This document shows, in pieces, positions 58,722 to 64,000 of a stretch of DNA of 64,000 nucleotides (positions are counted from its first letter, which is position 1; every line of letters starts with the position of its first letter). The DNA comes from Dolomedes plantarius (Eukaryota > Arthropoda > Arachnida > Araneae > Dolomedidae): contig OU015495.1 in assembly GCA_907164885.2 (NCBI GenBank), forward strand, positions 99,887,832 through 99,951,831. The letters are read 5' to 3'. Below the pieces are notes generated by a model. The model had not been told where the DNA came from. It saw nothing but the letters and a program-made list of their open reading frames with translations, and did not search any database. The position numbers and the translations under genes were made by a program.

Positions 58722-61210
58722 TTTTTTAGGTACACCATGAAAAGTAGCCATAAGAAACATAAATAAATACGCCTTAGAAAATAATTACAGTTTTTCAAAG
58801 TTTTTCAGGTAATCAAAGGAAGGGATTTTACCTTCCATGTGAGGAAAACTCGTCATTTTACTAAAAGCTGATCCCCACTTGAAAATCGCACCACGTTTTC
58901 TTTAAGCGCTTGTGAACCACTCACTTAAAGGAAATGGAGTATCGAACCCCAAGTGTTGGAAGGAATGAATTCGTATGAAAAACGCCTCGACATTGCTTGA
59001 GATTACTTTGACAAGATCTGTATAACTAAACTTACGAAGGAATAGTACTAACCCTAGTCTAAACTATTATATGGACATTTACACGTAGAATTAAGAATCT
59101 GACAATCTGGGGATTACATATAAAATGTTTTTCCTTGACGTCTAATATATTTTCCTTCAGCTTATCGTATAACAGTACCAAAATAGGGTTAAAACACAAC
59201 GAAATTTGTTCTTTAATAACTACTTGTAAAGAACACCTGGGTTGGTCAACAAGTCCCCCTTGGAACGCTGTTTTTAATCGATCTCACTTTTTTAGGATTT
59301 TGTATTCAATCTAAGCTCTACGTTTTGCTCGTAACAACATTCAGATTTACTTTTTGCTTTGACTGCATAAATTTTGAGCTTATTTTAATGGCTTTTAAAG
59401 GGATATAACTACGTAGATGCGGAATACAGAACACCTTTGCACATTGTAACTTTAAGAGCCTAGGTAAAGTTGTTTCGTTTTGACAACTTTACCTTCAAAC
59501 CCAACTAAGGAAAGCTAAATAAACATTAAAAATAAAGTGGATTTTGAATGCAAATTTGTTTTATGATAAAGATGAATCTATACAGTATGTTACGACAGCC
59601 TGTCTAGAACGGGCATTAAACCAACAATCTCAGGACTTCATTCTCAGCTTTCCAACAGCTAGAGAACTTCGGTGACGAAAGGAAAGCTCATCTTATAAAT
59701 AACGATGTAAAGGAAAATGTTCAGATGCAAATAAGCCATTGATTTATCATTATCATTATTTTATTTCCCATTCTCAAATAAAAGCACGTCAAAAATCACA
59801 AAGGGGATTTAGCTTATAAAAATTTTTAATAGTAGTTTTTCACTGTAAGAGATATAGTTGCTGCTTAAATTAATGACCATTATAGACCATTAAAAGGGAT
59901 TATAAAGAACACAATGCGCTACAAATTACAGTGAAGGTGTAAAAAATAGCACTGGCATTAAATATAATAGAGAAATAATGAGAAAGTCATATTTGCTTTT
60001 CAAAAAAAGAAAAACGCTTGACGACTTTATGGCGGTTTAAGGAAAAACATTAAAAAGTCCTTTAAAATAATTTACGAGAGGCTATCTGTGTAAAGTCTTG
60101 CTTCGTTTCAGCTTTAAGAGAAATAAACTCTCCACAACTGCCGTTACAGCTGCTGAGCTCTAGACTTTTTCTGCACGTTCGTGAAAAAGATGTTCGCTAC
60201 ATTTGGGATTTCGAGTGATGAAGGTACTTTGGTTTTCCTAAAGTACATTACCAACTTTTCTTGCAGCAGTATCTACCCAAAGTTAAGAATAAACAAAGTA
60301 ATGACTTGGTATATGACTAATTTGCATAATTCCTGCTCCACAACTGTATTATAATATTAAAGTCAGATAGATATTCAGTTTTTGACAGACTGCTTATTAT
60401 CTAACAATAAGTGTATGCAAAACAAGGTAGCTACAACGAAGACGCAGAACTGAGAAAGGGAGTTTTGTTGAATCTTAAATACTCGATTAAGATTTCTAGC
60501 CTGCGGTACCGTTAATGTGATTTCATTACAAATGTTCATAAATGGTGATCTAATAATAATGTTATCAGTATTCATTTCGGATTTAAGGAAGACATTTGTG
60601 AATAAGGATTTTATTCTTAGACACCAGATAAAATAGTTTTGCCAGGTTATAAATGTTTCGTTCCTTTGTATGCGTCATAAAATTGAACTGAATATAGTAA
60701 TTATCCAATTATTTTCAAGTATGTCTTCCTAAAGAAATATATTGCATTCACGGAAATACGATTATTAGGATCTTGAGTGGTTATCTGTATAACTTGCAGC
60801 ACTATTGTTCGCCGATTCATATTCAGATCAGCGTGCTTCAGAAATCCTTACTACATTATGATATGAACTCAATTATTAATGACTCTTTCACAGTCTACGG
60901 AGAATGTCCTCATGTGTCATGGCTTTTCCCCTGATCAAAAGCTTGTCTGTTTTTTTTAAATAGCATATGTTGAGGTTTCAATAAATAGTAATGTTCTAAA
61001 AATCTTGAGTCTGCTAAAAAGTTATTTAATCAACTTTAGCTTCTTTTATAAAGTATAGTGTGCAAAACTAGCAAACAACTGACAGAAAGATCGTTTCAAG
61101 GACTCCACCCTAGAGCAGAAACTCATTTACTCCTCGCCTTGATGAAGATATTCCCTTCTAGGTGACAATTCACCATTAGGTCAGAAGAACAGTCCTGTTC
61201 CTTATAGCAA
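58722..61210. other. Unassigned intronic sequence
   Basis: 2.5 kb of AT-rich intron; short chance frames only (for example 60375-60575). Confidence 0.5.
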
Positions 61211-61687
61211 GAATTTTTCTTATCAATAATTGTAGCACTTGGAGACCAAGTTTCTCTCGTATTATCTCTGGAATATTTAATGTGAATTCTTAAATCTCAC
61301 TAACAGTTTGTTGATCACAGATTGACGACTTGCCCATAAATAAAAACTATTTTCGACTAATTTTCCCGTAGGAAATTTTTTATCGACAATTATAGCGGTT
61401 GGCGACCAAGTTTCTTTCGTATTATCTCTGAATATTTTATGAGAATTCTTAAATCCGTCTACAAGTTTGTTGATCACAGATTGACGACTTGTCCCTAAAT
61501 AAAAACTATTTTCGACTAATTTTCCCGTATGAATTGTTTTTATCAACAATTGTAGGGGTTGGAGACCAAGTTTCTTTCATATTATCTCTGGAATATTTTA
61601 TGAGAATTCTTAAATCTGTCTACCAGTTTGTTGATCACAGGTTGACGACTTGCCCCAAAATAAAAACTATTTTCGACTAATTTTCCC
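61211..61687. repeat. Tandem array of three ~160-bp units
   Basis: Marker ggagaccaagttt (variant ggcgaccaag) at 61241, 61401 and 61561. Shared text includes gtttgttgatcacagattga, cgacttg and actattttcgactaatttt. The minus strand stays open over nearly two units and reads GKLVENSFYL and SRQSVINKL in each, but one-base length differences between units change frame. I regard it as non-coding or as a decayed repeat peptide. Confidence 0.9.
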
Positions 61688-63033
61688 TAGTCTATCCTCT
61701 TGTGCCAAAATTGACCATTTCTAGCGTACAGTTTATGACTCTAGCCTACAGCAATTTCAAATCGATGTATTTGTCCCATGGTATCTTTCAATCTTCAGTC
61801 TGATTAAAAAATATTTTACCAATAATATAAACTTATTAGAATACTAAAAGCTGAGCTGTTTACGACGCTATGAGGACCTTTTCCTTATAAATATCTAATT
61901 CACATTTGCCAATCGCCTTGCTTCATGTCACCACTAACATATCCATTTTACGAAATATTTATGACTTCCAACAACATTTTCGTGCAACAAGCAATTTAAC
62001 TTTTTTCTTAACATTTGTTTTTTTATTTTATTTCTCTTCGCATCCTAATTTATGGACACCAGTATATTATTAAAACAAAAACCGGGGAGCATAATGATCG
62101 TTCTTTGGGACAGTTGTTAGTAAATTTTGTTGCTCAAAACTTCGAGACATTAAAGTTTACAGTAGAGAGTTTTTTTTTTTTTGAAAACCATGACGGTATG
62201 GATTCTCACTGTTCGAGTGGATTATAAAAATCTCCTTAACATTCCTGTTAAGAATAAAAAGAAGAGGCTAACCGAATTATATTTCCTTCCTTAAGTTGCC
62301 ACCTGTTTTGATCTCACAGTTTCAATATCGATCACTTCTTCCTCGGCGCCTGAGAATCCTGTTTATCTTCGAGAAAAAAAAAATAAAAATAAAATAAGAA
62401 TAAGCGCAATATGCAGGCGGCAGACTTCTCCAATGCAAGATTTATTTTCTGCTTAGAATTAGCTTGTTTTGATCTCGACACTGCTGGAGTGCCTGACGAA
62501 TGAACGGTTACTTTTATTTGTTTCCGCTCGTAATGGGGAGCGTTGATTATAATTTACGATAAAAGGTGCTTAAAGGAATATTGAGAAATGTGTTCTACTG
62601 ACCTGTATGTCAGGTACATATTGATACAGGACTAGTATTATTTTTTCTAAAAATTCTTTATAACGCTACCCGTTTGGAAAATTTCAATTACCGCTAAAGA
62701 AATTTATATATACATACAAGCCCGCTTAATGGAATAGCCAATTTGCCACGAAAAATTATTCTAATAAGCGGGATATTCCATTATCCGGGATCACATTGAC
62801 ACACCCACAATGTTTCAAGTTACAGTTAAACCAAGAAAACTTTAAATATGCCTATGGTTTAGGTATTTTTTAAACTATTATAATTAAGAAATAATTTATT
62901 AATTATAAGTAAGAAATACTTTAAACACATTAAAATTTAGAAATTCGAGGAAAAATGAACTAATTTTATTGTAGAATATACATATTTCCCTTAATTTATG
63001 GAAAATAATTACAATGTTACTAACTTATTTGTT
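61688..63033. other. Unassigned sequence; possible pogo-element end near 62716-62790
   Basis: Mostly AT-rich. At 62716-62790 the motif cccgcttaatggaata is followed by its inverse (aagcgggatattccattat and ccgggat), resembling a terminal repeat of a pogo/Tigger element whose transposase remnant lies just above it. Confidence 0.35.
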
Positions 63034-63332
63034 GCTAAAAAAGCGGTAATTTTAAACTGTTTACTGTTCTGTGAATGCAGCAAATCTGTTATTTGATTTT
63101 CTAGTTTATAAAATAAATGAAAGTCTGCATTTGGCTTCGTTTTCAAGAAACGTCTTATAATATCACAAGCGTTATTAACTTCAAAATGTGACGGAACCTT
63201 TTTAACGATTTATTCTTCATAAAATTCATCTTCATTGGCTTTGCTTTGATTAAGTTGAGGGTCTAATGTTTCACCACATTCTACTAAGTCATTGTCGGAG
63301 TTTACAAAATTGGAAAAATTTGTTGCATTTCC
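63034..63332 (-). pseudogene. Pogo/Tigger-like transposase, C-terminal remnant
   Basis: The minus-strand frame reads NFSNFVNSDNDLVECGETLD, then NEDDEFYEE-like acidic sequence (here NEDEFYEE), a TAA, then VPSHFEVNNACDIIRRFLKT, LENQITDLLHSQ and NSKQFKITAFL. An acidic linker, a small helical domain and a final KQxKITxFF motif are typical of the C-terminus of CENP-B/Tigger-related transposases. One internal stop and an upstream frame slip show decay. The DDE core is not recognisable further up. Confidence 0.65.
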
Positions 63333-64000
63333 AGTCGTTCAAGACTTTTCCTAATTTTTTAACAATTACGGAACTTGAGCTTGGGATATCTCAAACTTTT
63401 TTTAGAGTTCTAATTGCGTACACATATTTACTTTTGCAAACTCAAAATCTTTTACTTTTTTTTTTAAAGTAAGATATTTTTGTCTCGAAGACATTGTGGT
63501 AGAGCACAAGAGAGATGACTGATTTCACGAAAGTGAACTGTCGAACTAATCGCCATAGAAAATGTACAGTTAAATGTCCAAGGCTAGAGACCCCCAAGTT
63601 AAATGTTGCGCTTCTCCGAAGAGATTCGTGTTACAGCTGATAATCGCCGTCCCCTTCAATATAAAGACCTATTGATGTTTCATACTTCCTTCACACACAA
63701 CCTCCCCCACAATATTTAGCTCTTATCTGGGGGTGAAGCTTATTGTTCATTCTCTGAATAGGGAAACGTAGGCTGAGCGGCCGAGTAATACGGGGGAGGG
63801 GGGGGGGCTAGTAAAAGAAAACAGCAGTGAATTGCCCTTCAAATCCAAGAAATCGCCATTTCCTGCGATTGCAAATTTTCTACGAAGTGACAAAATTGCT
63901 TTGAAAGACATTCTGTTACTGCACATTCATTATTGAACTTTACAGAAAAAAATTCTGAAAAGAAGTGTGAGAAATAGAAAAAGATTGATATTGTCATGGC

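Larger units (their letters stand above)
37498..64000 (-). other. Shal upstream intron, partial
   Basis: Minus-strand intron preceding the S6 exon. Its acceptor is tgatttcag at 37498-37506, with a rather weak pyrimidine tract. The preceding exon must end with the GG of the filter Gly codon. No S1-S5 or T1-like frame was found up to 64000, so at least 26.5 kb of this intron appears to be present. The interpretation depends on the absent exon lying beyond the window. Confidence 0.75.

Overview
Eukaryotic, intron-dominated, AT-rich DNA. The only cellular gene I can support is Shal, the Kv4 voltage-gated K+ channel, on the minus strand. Two of its coding exons lie in the window: 37335-37497 (second half of the selectivity filter, S6 and the start of the C-terminal tail) and 4949-5131 (proximal C-terminal tail with the dileucine targeting motif). 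Both have canonical splice sites and compatible phase, and they join at a phase-0 junction across a 32.2-kb intron. No other Kv4 segment was recognised, so the N-terminal, S1-S5 and pore-helix exon or exons should lie beyond 64000 and the distal C-terminus beyond position 1. The whole window is therefore probably inside one gene. The insect-like tail sequence, very long introns and transposon spectrum suggest an arthropod; I lean towards a chelicerate such as a spider, but the species is an inference.

Everything else is intron filled with mobile and repetitive DNA. 1-4948: a tRNA-derived SINE, an internally deleted mariner-like element with 108-bp TIRs, and a cluster next to the exon made of a MITE, a pogo-type MITE and a 230-bp insertion carrying a hammerhead ribozyme on the Shal sense strand. 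5132-37334: repeat family R, a 170-bp satellite-like array, a nearly complete Tc1-like element with three transposase-site-like motifs per end, Helitron copies, a four-fold 584-bp tandem duplication joined to a Helitron-like element, a 257-bp array, a near-perfect 90-nt hairpin, a three-level nest (hAT MITE in hAT MITE in Tc1-like remnant) and a non-LTR retrotransposon 3' end. 37498-64000: two copies of a second SINE family, a Helitron helicase C-terminus with its 3' terminus, hAT-type elements with 8-bp target duplications, two more Helitrons, a GC-richer segment that may be a solo LTR, a foldback element with 14-bp flanking repeats, a 160-bp array and a pogo/Tigger transposase remnant.

No intact nested gene, tRNA, rRNA or CRISPR array was found. 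The most unusual signal is the hammerhead ribozyme about 250 nt downstream of a Shal 5' splice site in sense orientation, where self-cleavage could act on the pre-mRNA.
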